This document shows positions 33,701-44,561 of a stretch of 64,000 nucleotides of DNA, piece by piece. Position 1 is the first letter of the stretch; the number at the start of each line of letters is the position of its first letter. The translations under genes and the position numbers were made by a program. This stretch comes from Macrostomum hystrix (Eukaryota > Platyhelminthes > Macrostomidae): the NCBI GenBank assembly GCA_950097015.1, contig CATNEN010000011.1:2446501-2510500 (forward strand). The letters are read 5' to 3'. Under the pieces are notes generated by a model. It was not told the origin of the DNA and did no database searches. It saw only the letters and a program-made list of their open reading frames with translations.

Positions 33701-35795
33701 ATGATTCTTCTAGCGATACGATACTTCATGATTCTTCTAGCGATACGATACTTCATGATTCTGCTAGCTATACGATACTTCATGATTCTGCTAGCGATAC
33801 GATACTTCATGATTCTTCTAGCTATACGATACTTCATGATTCTGCTAGCTATACGATACTTCATGATTCTTCTAGCTATACGATACTTCATGATTCTTCT
33901 AGCTATACGATACTTCATGATTCTGCTAGCTATACGATACTTCATGATTCTTCTAGCGATACGATACTTCATGATTCTGCTAGCGATACGATACTTCATG
34001 ATTCTTCTAGCTATACGATACTTCATGATTCTTCTAGCGATACGATACTTCATGATTCTTCTAGCGATACAATACTTCATGATACTTCTAGCGATACGAT
34101 ACTTCATGATTCTTCTAGCGATACGATACTTCATGATTCTTCTAGCGATACGATATACTTCATGATTGTTCTAGCGATACGATACTTCATGATACTTCTA
34201 GCGATACGATACTTCATGATTCTGCTAGCGATGCGATACTTCATGATACTTCTAGCGATACGATACTTCATGATTCTGCTAGCGATACGATCCTTCATGA
34301 TTCTGCTAGCGATACGATACTTCATGATTCTGCTAGCGATGCGATACTTCATGATTCTGCTAGCGATGCGATACTTCATGATTCTTCTAGCGATACGATA
34401 CTTCATGATTCTTCTAGCGATACGATACTTCATGATTCTGCTAGCGATACGATACTTCATGATTCTGCTAGCGATGCGATACTTCATGATTCTTCTAGCG
34501 ATACGATACTTCATGATTCTTCTAGCGATACGATACTTCATGATTCTTCTAGCGATACGATACTTCATGATACTTCTAGCGATACGATACTTCATGATTC
34601 TGCTAGCGATGCGATACTTCATGATTCTTCTAGCGATACGATACTTCATGATTCTTCTAGCGATACGATACTTCATGATTCTGCTAGCGATACGATACTT
34701 CATGATTCTGCTAGCGATGCGATACTTCATGATTCTTCTAGCGATACGATACTTCATGATTCTTCTAGCGATACGATACTTCATGATTCTTCTAGCGATG
34801 CGATACTTCATGATTCTTCTAGCGATACGATACTTCATGATTCTTCTAGCGATACGATACTTCATGATTCTGCTAGCTATACGATACTTCATGATTCTGC
34901 TAGCGATACGATACTTCATGATTCTTCTAGCTATACGATACTTCATGATTCTGCTAGCTATACGATACTTCATGATTCTTCTAGCTATACGATACTTCAT
35001 GATTCTTCTAGCTATACGATACTTCATGATTCTGCTAGCTATACGATACTTCATGATTCTTCTAGCGATACGATACTTCATGATTCTGCTAGCGATACGA
35101 TACTTCATGATTCTTCTAGCGATACAATACTTCATGATACTTCTAGCGATACGATACTTCATGATTCTTCTAGCGATACGATACTTCATGATTCTTCTAG
35201 CGATACGATATACTTCATGATTGTTCTAGCGATACGATACTTCATGATTCTTCTAGCTATACGATACTTCATGATTCTTCTAGCTATACGATACTTCATG
35301 ATTCTTCTAGCGATACGATACTTCATGATACTTAATGATTCTACTGGCGATGCGATGCTTCAGGATACGAGTATTCTCGTACTTCTAGCTATACAATACG
35401 ATACTTTAAGTAATACTAATTTATGATATTTCTTGTGGCCATTCTGTTAAAAAATCAGTAGACACTCAGAGACAGCTGACATGTAACTAAGCCAACTCAC
35501 TGATTTCAGCCTCCTTGCGAGCTTGCAGACCCGGGAAGCCGGGCTCAGTAAATGCGACATTGTAGGTGTTCTGAATCCAGCAGTAGTTTTCAGCGTACTC
35601 CTCCCAGGGCCGGGGCCATTCAGCGGGTACCCAGCACTGGATGGATTCAAACACGTACTGCTTCATGACCAGCAGTGTTGTCACCAGCATGAGGCCAAGC
35701 GATGTGTACTTGGACATCAGCTGATCGCCGAAATCTTCCATGTAGACGCCATGTGAGTCGCCAAGCAGAAACATGTGTTCAACAACACCCTCCAT
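30776..35795 (-). CDS. innexin 2 (gap-junction / hemichannel protein)
   Basis: Two coding exons on the minus strand: 35795-35501 and 31743-30776, giving 420 residues. Exon 1 carries TM1 (LGLMLVTTLLVMKQYVF) and loop 1 with cysteines in IQCWVPAEW and ENYCWIQ. Exon 2 begins at the YFQWVPILL signature (TM2), then TM3 (WYIVSKLVYVLNGLGLLYLM), loop 2 cysteines in TFCDVPI and IQCVLPMN, and TM4 (YIFLWFWTVFCMALQ). The phase-1 intron sits at the same codon position as the second intron of innexin 1, and the loop-2 segment CDVPIKHxGQWNTRSIQCVLP is nearly identical, so the two are close paralogues in inverted orientation. Intron 31744-35500 is dominated by a 27-bp array. Confidence 0.92.
31930..35335 (+). 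repeat. 27-bp minisatellite with higher-order structure in innexin 2 intron
   Basis: About 125 copies with core ATGATTCTTCTAGCGATACG followed by ATACTTC. Rare variants recur at fixed distances. TACAATAC occurs at 33231 and 34068 (837 bp, exactly 31 units) and again at 35123. A 2-bp insertion (CGATATACTT) occurs at 34151 and 35206 (1055 bp, 39 units plus 2). Frames of 769 and 745 codons on opposite strands are artefacts of a stop-free unit divisible by three. Confidence 0.96.
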
Positions 35796-36906
35796 TTTCG
35801 TCAGGTGATACTAGAATGACGCTTGGCCCAGAAATGAGAACAGAATGCTTAGCTTTGGCAGTATCTTTAACCTGAATCTTATTAAACTCGGAGAGCAAGT
35901 ACAATAAAGCTATGAGCTCAATTCTAAAAAATTTATTAAGAACGGAGCGAATGAAACGCAAAGCAAAATAGACCCACCATAGCAGCCAGTTTTGCATTTC
36001 TCATCATTCCTTCACTTCCATAACCATTCATCTGTCATATACTATAGACAAAAGACAAACGAGTTGCATAGAGCAAGGACTTCTATAAATAGCACAATTA
36101 GCAGATGCTTCGGATTCAGAGGTCCTTGCACAGAGTTTTGTCTGGTCGGCGAATGTGCCAGTTTACCGAATATGGAGACAAACTCCTCAGTTGTCATGCA
36201 CAGACGGGCTTGCTTTTCTACCAACTTGTACATTCGGGGTGCTCTAGCTGGCACAAAAGCTATGCTTTTCTAACCTGATAACTGTTAGGACATAGCTTTT
36301 CGTTTTTTAAATGTTTTCAAAAGGACAAAATTATAAAAATATTACCTTCAAAATCGATAGTTGAAAATCTAGAAACTGTCAACTGCCAAAAAAGGCGAAG
36401 AAAACAAAATAATTGGAACGAACCACTGACTTCCAAATATAGTAATTGCCCAACTGAGATCAAATGAGGTCTAGATCAAAGTTCGTCAGAAAAAAATCTT
36501 AGTATACTACTTGTAAGAGAAGGACAGTGGCAGAAAAACAAATGTACAGCAATTTAATTTGGTGTACATTTCCTCCTCTCTTACCGTTGAGTCGACAATA
36601 TTTGTACAGGAATGGGTAGAGTACAAAGTTCTTATGGCAGAGAATTGATGCGGGTTGAAAGGGCTAGAAGTTGTGTCGATAAGAGCCTAGGGTGAGGGTG
36701 TGACGCACACCTGGACCCTCCGGTGTGACAGGATTCACGGTGAGGTTGGAAGATTTTATTCTGGCACAATCTGACTAAGAATTGTGCAATAGTGTTTATG
36801 CTTACCACTCTTGCAAAACAATAAATTGGCCACGAATACTCGATCTCAAAATTTACAAAAGAAGAATTTCTTCGAAATTTTATCAACAATCTCTACAGAC
36901 TACACA
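35796..36906. other. intergenic region between innexin 2 and the P450 gene
   Basis: This region should contain both 5' ends, since the two genes are divergent. A minus-strand stretch at about 36110-36254 reads MYKLVEKQARLCMTTEEF and similar, with fairly coding-like composition. It has no recognised homology and no certain splice sites. No tandem array is present. Confidence 0.4.
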
Positions 36907-38424
36907 ATGCTTCTACTGGGTCTGGTTGACCTTCCTAACTGGCTGCTTTACACAGGCCTTGGCCTAACTGCTCTCTATGTGTACGGCACCTGGCCCTACA
37001 GCTATTGGCGAAAGCGCGGCATTCACGGGCCCAAGATGTACCCGCTGCTGGGAGACCTGCCGTCGTTCATCCGACTCGGCTTTCGCGGCAAAATGGTTGA
37101 AGACTTTCAGAAATATGGCAAAGTGCACGGAACCTACATGCTGAGGAAGCCAGTGCTGGTCATCGGCGACACCGAGATGATCAAGCAGGTGTGCATCAAA
37201 CGAGCTGAGAACTTCACTGACCGTGGCGCCCTTGGCAACGAGACGAAGCCCCTAGACAAGGGCATTGCGGTTCTCAAAGGCCAGGAATGGAAGCGTGTTC
37301 GCAGTATTCTATCGCCGACGTTCAGTTCTGGCAAAATCAAGGCCATGTTTCCTCTGGTCGAGGAGTGCACCGACCAGCTGTGCGAGTCCTTGGTCAATTC
37401 AACTGGCGGCACAGTGGATATAAAGAGCCACTTCTCGAATTTCACAATGGATGTGGTGGCCAGCACACTGTTTGGCCTCAAGGTGAACACGCAAAAGGAT
37501 CCCAACAACGACTTTAAGAAGCACGGCTCCGAGCTTTTCAACTTCAGAGTTCTAAACTGGAAGTTCCTATTGATCATGCTGTTCCCAAAGATCGCTGCGC
37601 CCCTGTTCAAGAGGTTCGAAATCACCCTGTTCCCCAAGAAGAGCTTAGACTTCTTCCAGAAGGTCATCCACGACGCTCTATTGGAGCGGGAGGCCTCGAC
37701 CGATTCGGACAAGTACCACGACTTTCTCGCCTCGATGGTGATTGCTCGACGCGAAGCCGAGAACCAGGGCGCCAAGGGCTTGACTGAGCACGAGGTCATG
37801 GCACAGTCTTTGACATTCTTTCTAGCAGGCTTTGAGACCACCGCCAACGCGATGCAGTACCTGGCTTACTTCCTGGCCTGGAACAAGGACTGCCAGGACA
37901 AGGCGTATCGCGAGGTGCTTGAAGCCAAGGCAAAGCACGGAGGTGAGGTGAATTACGAGTGCCTGAAGAGCCTGCACTATCTCAACAATTGTTTCGAGGA
38001 GTCGATGCGGCTATGCCCGCCGGCTTTGCTAACCGATCGGGTCTGCACCGAGACAACCACGGTCAACGGCTTCGAGATCGAGAAGGGCATCAACGTCCGC
38101 ATACCGATCTTCTGCCTGGCTCACGATCCCGAAGTTTGGGAGGAGCCAGAGTGTTTCAACCCCGACCGGTTCAACGAGAATAGCGCAGAGAGCCGGGATC
38201 CGACCTACCTGATCCCGTTCGGCCTGGGGCCCAGGAACTGCATCGGAATGCGCCTGGCCCAGATGGAGGTTCGCAAGGCCATGGCCGAGATGCTGCTCCG
38301 CCTGGAGTTCCAAGTTGTGCCAGGAGTGACCAAGCCGTTTGACAAGCTGGAGTTCAAGCCTGGCGGTCTCCTCATGACCAAGGAGCCCATCAAGCTGAAG
38401 GTGGTGCCGAGAGGTAGCGAGTAG
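36907..38424 (+). CDS. cytochrome P450, CYP3-clan type, intronless
   Basis: 505 residues in one exon. This family of heme-thiolate monooxygenases is anchored in the ER membrane. Evidence in order: a hydrophobic N-terminal anchor with the proline hinge GIHGPKMYPLLGD; I-helix oxygen-binding AGFETT at residues 307-312; K-helix ExxR (E365-R368); PDRF at 419-422; heme loop FGLGPRNCIG at 438-447 with the iron-ligand cysteine at 445. The heme loop and the C-terminal LEFKPGGLL favour the CYP3 clan. The start at 36907 is the first ATG in the frame; upstream codons lack an ATG. Substrate is unknown. The absence of introns contrasts with its intron-rich neighbours. AATAAA lies at 38591-38596. Confidence 0.93.
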   Translation: MLLLGLVDLPNWLLYTGLGLTALYVYGTWPYSYWRKRGIHGPKMYPLLGDLPSFIRLGFRGKMVEDFQKYGKVHGTYMLRKPVLVIGDTEMIKQVCIKRAENFTDRGALGNETKPLDKGIAVLKGQEWKRVRSILSPTFSSGKIKAMFPLVEECTDQLCESLVNSTGGTVDIKSHFSNFTMDVVASTLFGLKVNTQKDPNNDFKKHGSELFNFRVLNWKFLLIMLFPKIAAPLFKRFEITLFPKKSLDFFQKVIHDALLEREASTDSDKYHDFLASMVIARREAENQGAKGLTEHEVMAQSLTFFLAGFETTANAMQYLAYFLAWNKDCQDKAYREVLEAKAKHGGEVNYECLKSLHYLNNCFEESMRLCPPALLTDRVCTETTTVNGFEIEKGINVRIPIFCLAHDPEVWEEPECFNPDRFNENSAESRDPTYLIPFGLGPRNCIGMRLAQMEVRKAMAEMLLRLEFQVVPGVTKPFDKLEFKPGGLLMTKEPIKLKVVPRGSE

Positions 38425-38590
38425 GAACGCGACAATTTCTTGTATCCAAACTCTTCGATTGAGAAACCTTCCGTATGAAGTTTTAGTTCGAAAACTATCA
38501 GTCATTGACGTCTCGATTGTTAAGTTTGTTGCGCGAGAAGTATTTTCTGACCTAGGCTAACATAGATTTAGTCTTTGTAATACACTTAAA

Positions 38591-38596
38591 AATAAA
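38591..38596 (+). terminator. poly(A) signal of the P450 gene
   Basis: AATAAA lies 167 nt after the P450 stop, in the convergent gap before the kinase-like gene. Confidence 0.55.
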
Positions 38597-38802
38597 TTGT
38601 GATAATAGCATGGCGGTTAAATCGTTTTTATGAATTATAAATTTATAAGAACTTTGTCTTCTGTTTATTGTTCGTATTTTTGTCCAAAGTTAACAGACTC
38701 CTCATAATGGGCAATATAATGTGCTGAAACAATGATACATAACAAGTAAAGATGTTAGAGTAAAAGTAAATTTTAGCAAACGATACTGAAACAGATAAGC
38801 AT

Positions 38803-38808
38803 TTTATT
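38803..38808 (-). terminator. poly(A) signal of the kinase-like gene
   Basis: AATAAA on the minus strand lies about 86 nt beyond the stop at 38894. Confidence 0.55.
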
Positions 38809-38893
38809 ACACATACCCAAGAAAAATAGCATAAAAATGTTTGTAGCCAACGAAATAAATTGTAGTCAAACGACTATAAGGTCAATATAAAAC

Positions 38894-40525
38894 TCAAAGC
38901 ATCACGGACATGACGACTACTCGGTTCTGTCTTGCGTAGTTCGGGTAGAAAATATTCCAGCACCAGTCGTTCAGATTCCAAACGGTTCTTCTGTCCACAG
39001 GCTCCTCCTCTAAGAGAGATAGCAGCTTCGTAGCGCGTAAGGAATACTGGTTCATTGAGGACAACCTTTCAAAGCGAAAGTACAAAGCGATAATGCGACG
39101 AAGGCTGGAGTAGATGTTGTTGGAGGGTGTACCTGGAATCATAACTTCGGTCATGTGTTTCGCATGCGGTATGGAGGAATTCTGGGTGATAATCTCATGC
39201 GCTCTAACATAAAGCATGGAGAGCAGATGCGTAGTGAATCCACAATAGACCTCATCATCAAACTCCATGACGACGCGGCGCAGCATTCTATGAAACCAGG
39301 AGCTGCTACTCCAGAAGTTAGTCTTCTCGTCAAGATAATTTGTCCTATTGGAGTTCGATGTGTCCTGACTATTTTTAGAGGATGATTCGTTCTCAGCTCT
39401 CGAATCGTCCCACGGCAATATGGGAAATATCAGCGAAAGAAAGATGTAAAACGCAGACTCTATGTCGTTTACAAAGTGAGGAACCTGTTGTCGAAGCGTT
39501 GACAAGGAGGCGCATCGATTGCTGTATGGTTTGGCTGATTGGTTATCCGTTGGTGCGACCGTGGCGCAGTCGAAACGACTTATGTACAACACATTGCAGG
39601 CTTCTCGTACTCCGAATTGAAGAAATTTGTTATCAAGATTGCCTAAAATCACACCGTACTTGTGCAGAACCATTAAGCGACATAGCAGCTGATCCAAGAT
39701 TTTCAATGCCGAAGATATGCTCATGACTTTCCTCTCTAAGCGAAGCAGTTCCATCAGGTATTGAAGAGTCGGGCCAAGGCTCTCGATGGAAAGGTAGCTG
39801 AGAGAAGAGCTTACGGTGTCGTTAGTTCCGGGCACCAACAGTTTATCCAAGCTAATTGTGTTGCCATGAAGATCACGATGAAACGCGTCCTGCTGACTCG
39901 TCAAAGAATAATCTGAATATCCCGAAACGTTGACGAACTCAAACGGCATGGGAATTCCCATCAAAAGATCCGGCTCACAAGACAAGGCATCAATATCAAG
40001 CTTGAAGGACTCCCAAACGTGACGCAGAACGGAGTATTCAAGAAACAAACCGAGCTTAGGGCCAAGCGACCAGTTTCTCTGAGGCTCGGCTTCAATAAGC
40101 ACAGTCAACCTGTAGCAGAAGTCTGTTGAACGAGTCGATTTTAGCAACGGATTGGGCTTAGCTCGACTTTTTGTGTACCGCTCAATCAGGTCTTCGAACA
40201 TCGGATGATAAACAAGCTCTTCATTTTTAGTGCTTGCCGACTGCACGTTTGCGAATGCTTCAAATGCCAAGACATTTTTGCGAGGCTGCCTAGTGAACAG
40301 GTAGCAGTGCACAACGCCAGGATTTTCAAAGTTGGAGCCGTACTTCTCGGTGAAATTCTTCGTTGCAGAAATCTGACTCCATAGCTTTTTGCCCAACTGC
40401 TCAATATCTTTCAATTGATCGCCTCTAATAGAATGGGCAGGAAAGTTTTCATTTTCATCGCCGGCCGATAAGGCAGGCAGTGTCTCAGACGACGAATCGT
40501 GAGCAGTGAAGTGGTCTTTTTCCAT
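38894..40525 (-). CDS. casein-kinase-1/VRK-like pseudokinase, intronless
   Basis: 543 residues from the first ATG (40525). The C-terminal half follows the CK1-group C-lobe in order: ESLGPTLQYLMEL (like the SLEDLF hinge region), a helix ending in VLHKYGVILGNLDNKFL where active kinases have the HRD loop, YISRFDCA where they have DFG, an activation segment ending YSNRCASLSTLRQQ, and FVNDIESAFYIFL plus LPWDD, typical of the CK1 F-helix region. The catalytic HRD is replaced by LGN (N296) and DFG by RFD (317-319), so phosphotransfer is very unlikely. The N-terminal ~240 residues are divergent, and I see no clear Gly-rich loop. Role unknown: scaffold or regulator by analogy with other pseudokinases. 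It is convergent with the P450 gene. Confidence 0.75.
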   Translation of the reverse strand: MEKDHFTAHDSSSETLPALSAGDENENFPAHSIRGDQLKDIEQLGKKLWSQISATKNFTEKYGSNFENPGVVHCYLFTRQPRKNVLAFEAFANVQSASTKNEELVYHPMFEDLIERYTKSRAKPNPLLKSTRSTDFCYRLTVLIEAEPQRNWSLGPKLGLFLEYSVLRHVWESFKLDIDALSCEPDLLMGIPMPFEFVNVSGYSDYSLTSQQDAFHRDLHGNTISLDKLLVPGTNDTVSSSLSYLSIESLGPTLQYLMELLRLERKVMSISSALKILDQLLCRLMVLHKYGVILGNLDNKFLQFGVREACNVLYISRFDCATVAPTDNQSAKPYSNRCASLSTLRQQVPHFVNDIESAFYIFLSLIFPILPWDDSRAENESSSKNSQDTSNSNRTNYLDEKTNFWSSSSWFHRMLRRVVMEFDDEVYCGFTTHLLSMLYVRAHEIITQNSSIPHAKHMTEVMIPGTPSNNIYSSLRRIIALYFRFERLSSMNQYSLRATKLLSLLEEEPVDRRTVWNLNDWCWNIFYPNYARQNRVVVMSVML

Positions 40526-40552
40526 GCTAATAGTTTTTAATGATGAGCACAA

Positions 40553-41395
40553 GTCGTCTGAATGCAGGTAATTAGGAGACGAATTTTAAGCTAAGAGCTG
40601 CACATCGCTCTCTTTTCGCGAATGATTTGTCTATGGTAAAATCTATTTCTTTTTACGGCTTGAGTTGAATTCTGCGTTGAATTAAGATCCAAGGACGACT
40701 AGAAGGATGGGACGGGTCGATGAGAATTGCTCCGGGAATTCTCGTGCTCCCGGATGGAACACTTTATTTCTTGATAAATTTATTAAAAGCAGATTTTTAC
40801 GCAAACATTTATTTTAATTTTGTTATATCTCTCAAGTGGACCTTTTAAAAATATGTTGTATATATTTTTTATATCAACAGAAAACGTAACACTGGAGATT
40901 GTCAACAACTGCAACTGGGATAAGTGTAGTACATAATAATATTACAAGTAATTTTTAATTGATTAAGAAATACCCAAGCATTGTGAACTGAGATAAAATA
41001 ATACTTTATATATATATATATTCAAAGCGAAAACAACTGTACTACACTACTGAATAACCTAGTTAAAAGTTTCATGTTGACAGACTTACAGCCCAACAGA
41101 CTGAAAGAATTACAGTAATACAGACTGACAGAAATACAGCCATACAGACTGACAGTAATACAGCTATACAGACAGACATACAGCATTACAGACTAGCAGA
41201 AATGCAACCTGAAATAGAGACAGACAAAAATACAACCATGCAGACTGACAGTAATACAGCAGAGACAGAGTAACAACTATTCCGTACAGCAAGGCTGTAA
41301 AGAAGAGCAGATAAAAGTGCACTAGTGAAAATCACCAGCCTTGAGTACAAATTCAGGGAACAGCAATGATCAGAAAGTTTCAACAATCAGTGCAA
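40553..41395. other. intergenic region with degenerate ~20-bp repeat
   Basis: AT-rich sequence, a short TA run near 41010, and about ten decayed copies of ACAGACTGACAGTAATACAG between 41080 and 41290. No gene is recognised. It should contain the DUSP12 3' UTR. Confidence 0.55.
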
Positions 41396-43847
41396 TTAAC
41401 TAGTCGACTCGGCGGCATTGGGAGGCCTGGCGACAATGAAAGGGCTAGCGGCGTTGGTAAGCGGCGAGTCGACAGCCTGCGAGCGAAGGTGGAACGCAGG
41501 ACAGACGAAAGTGCCGCAGCTGCAGCGCTCGCCGGCCCAGTTGAAGGAGCCGATCTTGGCCGAACACTTCGGGCAGGCCAGTTTGCCGGATGTCGCCGAT
41601 CCCGTTGTCGTCCGCATCCATTCAACCGGCTCCACAAACAATTCGCGACGACATTCGGGGTCGACGGCGGCTGTAGCAGCGGCCTGGTCGACTGTCTGGG
41701 CCATCCAGTAATCGTCGCCGTCAGCGTTGGGATCGGAGCTGGCTTGTGCAGCCAGTTGGCGCATTCGTTGATCGGAACTGGAAGCGACACCCTTGGGCTG
41801 GTAGGTCAGGTGAGTTAGGAGGCTGGACGAGCGGAACAAACAGCGGCGGCATTTCTTGCAACGATAGACACCGCCGCCGTCACCGTCAGTGGGGTCCGCC
41901 ACGCAGGGAATATCCTGTGCACAGATGGTCAGGTATCCGCGACGTTCGCGTTGTGCTTCGACAAATCTGGCTAGCTGGAATTGGCGATAATGCGGATGAC
42001 TCCGATCCACTCGGCGGCCCATGCGTTCGTACAGGGCCAGCTGGGACATGAAGCCCGGATTCGGACTGTGGAGTTGGGAGCCGGAGATTTCAGGCTTAGT
42101 AGATATCCCAGATATCCGAATTCCCAAACCAGACAATTCTGAATCCCCAAGCCTGAATGTTTCGAACTCCCAAGTGTGAAGGTTCTAAAATCCCAAACCT
42201 AAGAATTTTGAAAACTAAACCTGAATGGTAATAGATCCCAAACCTAATGTCTGAAATCCCAAACCGAAATGTCTGAAATCCTATACCTAATGTCTGAAAT
42301 CCCAAACCTAATGTCTGAAATCCCAAACCTAATGTCTGAAATCCTATACCTAAATGTCTAAAATCCCAAACCTAATGTCTGAAATCCCCAACCTTGAATA
42401 TTTTGAACTCCCAAACCTGAATATTCTAAAATCACAAATTAAAATATTCTAGATTTACTAACGAATTATTCCAAAAAGATTTAATTCTTAAAAACATTTA
42501 ATTTCTGCATTTCTAAATTGGTATTCCATAAGCTCTCAATTATGATTCACAAGATTTACAAGCAAAGGTTGACAATTACGACATTAACGTGTCCATTGGA
42601 ATTAAAATAGGTTTAATTATGAACTTACGAAATGACAGGTCGAGCAGCGCTCACTTTCCTACATGCGGTATCCACTGTGACGCCTTCACTGTGCATCAGG
42701 AAGCCAATCACTATTGTGGCACTTCGAGAGATACCAACCTGGCTGCGAAATGAAAGTTTAAACTAAGCATTAAACTAAGGATTTAGGTAACATGGACCTA
42801 AGGATTCAAGTAGCAATAAACTAAGGATTTAGGTAACATGGACCTAAGGATTCGGGTAGCATTAAACTGTAGATTTAGGTAACATGGACCTAAGGATTTG
42901 GGTAGCATTAAACCAAGGATTTAGGTAACATGGACCTAAGGATTCGGGTAGCAATAAACTAAGGATTTAGGTAACATGGACCTAAGGATTCGGGTAGCAT
43001 TAAACTGTAGATTTAGGTAACATGGACCTAAGGATTCGGGTAGCATTAAACTGTAGATTTAGGTAACATGGACCTAAGGATTCGGGTAGCATTAAACTGT
43101 AGATTTAGGTAACATGGACCTACAGATTCGGGTAGCATTAAACTGTAGATTTAGGTAACATGAACCTAAGGATTCGGGTAGCATTAAACTGTAGATTTAG
43201 GTAACATGAACCTAAGGATTCGGGTAGCATTAAACTAAGGATTTAGGTAACATGAACCTAAGGATTCGGGTAGCATTAAACTGTAGATTTAGGTAATATA
43301 AACCTAAGGATTCGGGTAGCATTAAACTGAGGATTTGGGTAACAGTAATCTGGTGATAAGGGCCTTAAACCTGAGGCTTTAGGTAAACCTAAAGAATTAG
43401 GTAACATTAACCTGAGGTTTTGGGTAAAATGAAGCTGAAGATTTAGAAAAGTTTACTAAGCTGTGGAGTCTTGGGGACAGGTGTGAGTTGTGAGTCAGTG
43501 ATTCAAATACATAAGCAAATAATTATTTAGCAACACAAAACCTGTACTCACCAATGCACCAAGACCCCGGTGCCAGAGTCGAGGCCCTCCTGAATAAACT
43601 TAAAACAGTTGTCAAAGTGGCTAATTAAATCCTCACTAACATCATCAATCGCACATACATAATGTTGCTTGAATTCTTCAATAGGAAATGGTTTAGCAGA
43701 ACCGCTATTATTATCAAGCAATGGATTATAGTCACATACACTGACAATTCTAGTGACATTCTTTGAGCGCAAATTTTCCACATCCAGGGCCGAATTGACA
43801 CTGCCAAGCCACAGACCAGTAATAACTTCATGCATAGCATGGTACAT
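41396..43847 (-). CDS. DUSP12: dual-specificity phosphatase 12 orthologue
   Basis: Three coding exons on the minus strand: 43847-43552, 42742-42629 and 42065-41396, giving 359 residues with consistent phases. The N-terminal phosphatase domain starts EVITGLWLGSV. The active-site loop HCQVGISRS (about residues 98-106) has its catalytic cysteine codon split by intron 1, followed by RPVISPNPGFMSQL. The C-terminal zinc-binding domain, which distinguishes DUSP12, has CKKCRRCLFRSSSLLTH, then EPVEWM, ACPKCSAKIGSFNW and CSCGTFVCPAF. Family members are phosphatases linked to ribosome biogenesis and cell cycle. The chosen start is the first ATG of the exon; a good acceptor (TTGTTACAG) lies 17 nt upstream, so the 5' UTR is probably spliced. 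Confidence 0.92.
42100..42440 (+). repeat. ~21-bp degenerate repeat in DUSP12 intron 2
   Basis: About 15 decayed copies of AATCCCAAACCTAATGTCTG lie in intron 42066-42628. Confidence 0.8.
42765..43440 (+). repeat. 46-bp minisatellite in DUSP12 intron 1
   Basis: About 13 copies contain AGGTAACATGGACCTAAGGA, then TTCGGGTAGCATTAAACTGT. The monomer has two internally related halves. It lies in intron 42743-43551. Confidence 0.9.
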
Positions 43848-44031
43848 TTTTGCTGTGATGCGCTGTAACAAATGTTATAGAGTGGACCCAGTGATTAATT
43901 AATTAAGATAGCTTATAGAAATAATCAATAGTAAGAACTAATACAATCTTATCTTTAAAAAATAATAAATAAAAATTTCTCTTCAAAGCTGGTTGAACAA
44001 GAGCTGCAAATATTTCTGCTGTATAGTTAGA

Positions 44032-44335
44032 GGTTTAAGTGGGTCACTGGCAAAGTGGTTAATGCATTTGCATCTCATGCCAATGTCCCTAAGCTTGATT
44101 CTGTGGCTAGGCCACATTTCTTTTGGGTGCAGATACAGAGAGAAGATACAGGGGCTTGTCATGCAATTTATACCATTGAGGGCCAACCTTCAAGGCACAG
44201 TGACAGTATACACTTCCTGACAATAAGAAGGTCAAGGTTCCTTGTTGGCTGCAGGTCAAGTGTCACAAATATAATCACATGTGATTGCCTAGCCATAGCC
44301 CTCTTGTAATTATTATTAAATTAGCGCCTATTAAG
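44032..44335 (+). mobile_element. tRNA-derived SINE, family B, diverged full copy
   Basis: The head GGCAAAGTGGTTAATGCATT and the body segment GAGGGCCAACCTTCAAGGCA match the family-B copies at 12836 and 62380. The 3' end is AGCCCTCTTGTAATTATTAT, as in the others. It is more decayed than the 12836 copy. Confidence 0.6.
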
Positions 44336-44561
44336 TTTCAGATAATCAGACAATAGCAAAAATAGTGGCAAGAAAGTGGGAGAGGTTAAAAATAACACCT
44401 TTAGGGCATTAAGTCCTAAGTCATTGAACTAGAATATTAACACTTTAGCTTGTCAACAATATTTTTTATAAATTATTCAATCAGCAACATATTCATTCAT
44501 ATAAATTGCATGCTATGCAGCTTAATCTAGCTACTCTGAAAAATGGCACAAAATACTTTTT

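Noticed and set aside
31856-35220. Very long hydrophobic (+) and basic (-) repeat proteins
   Set aside because: A 27-bp unit without stops gives open frames on both strands. The array lies inside the innexin 2 intron.
36042-36273. Overlapping frames on both strands between innexin 2 and P450 as a gene
   Set aside because: The minus frame looks mildly coding-like but lacks homology and clear splice sites. Not enough to call.
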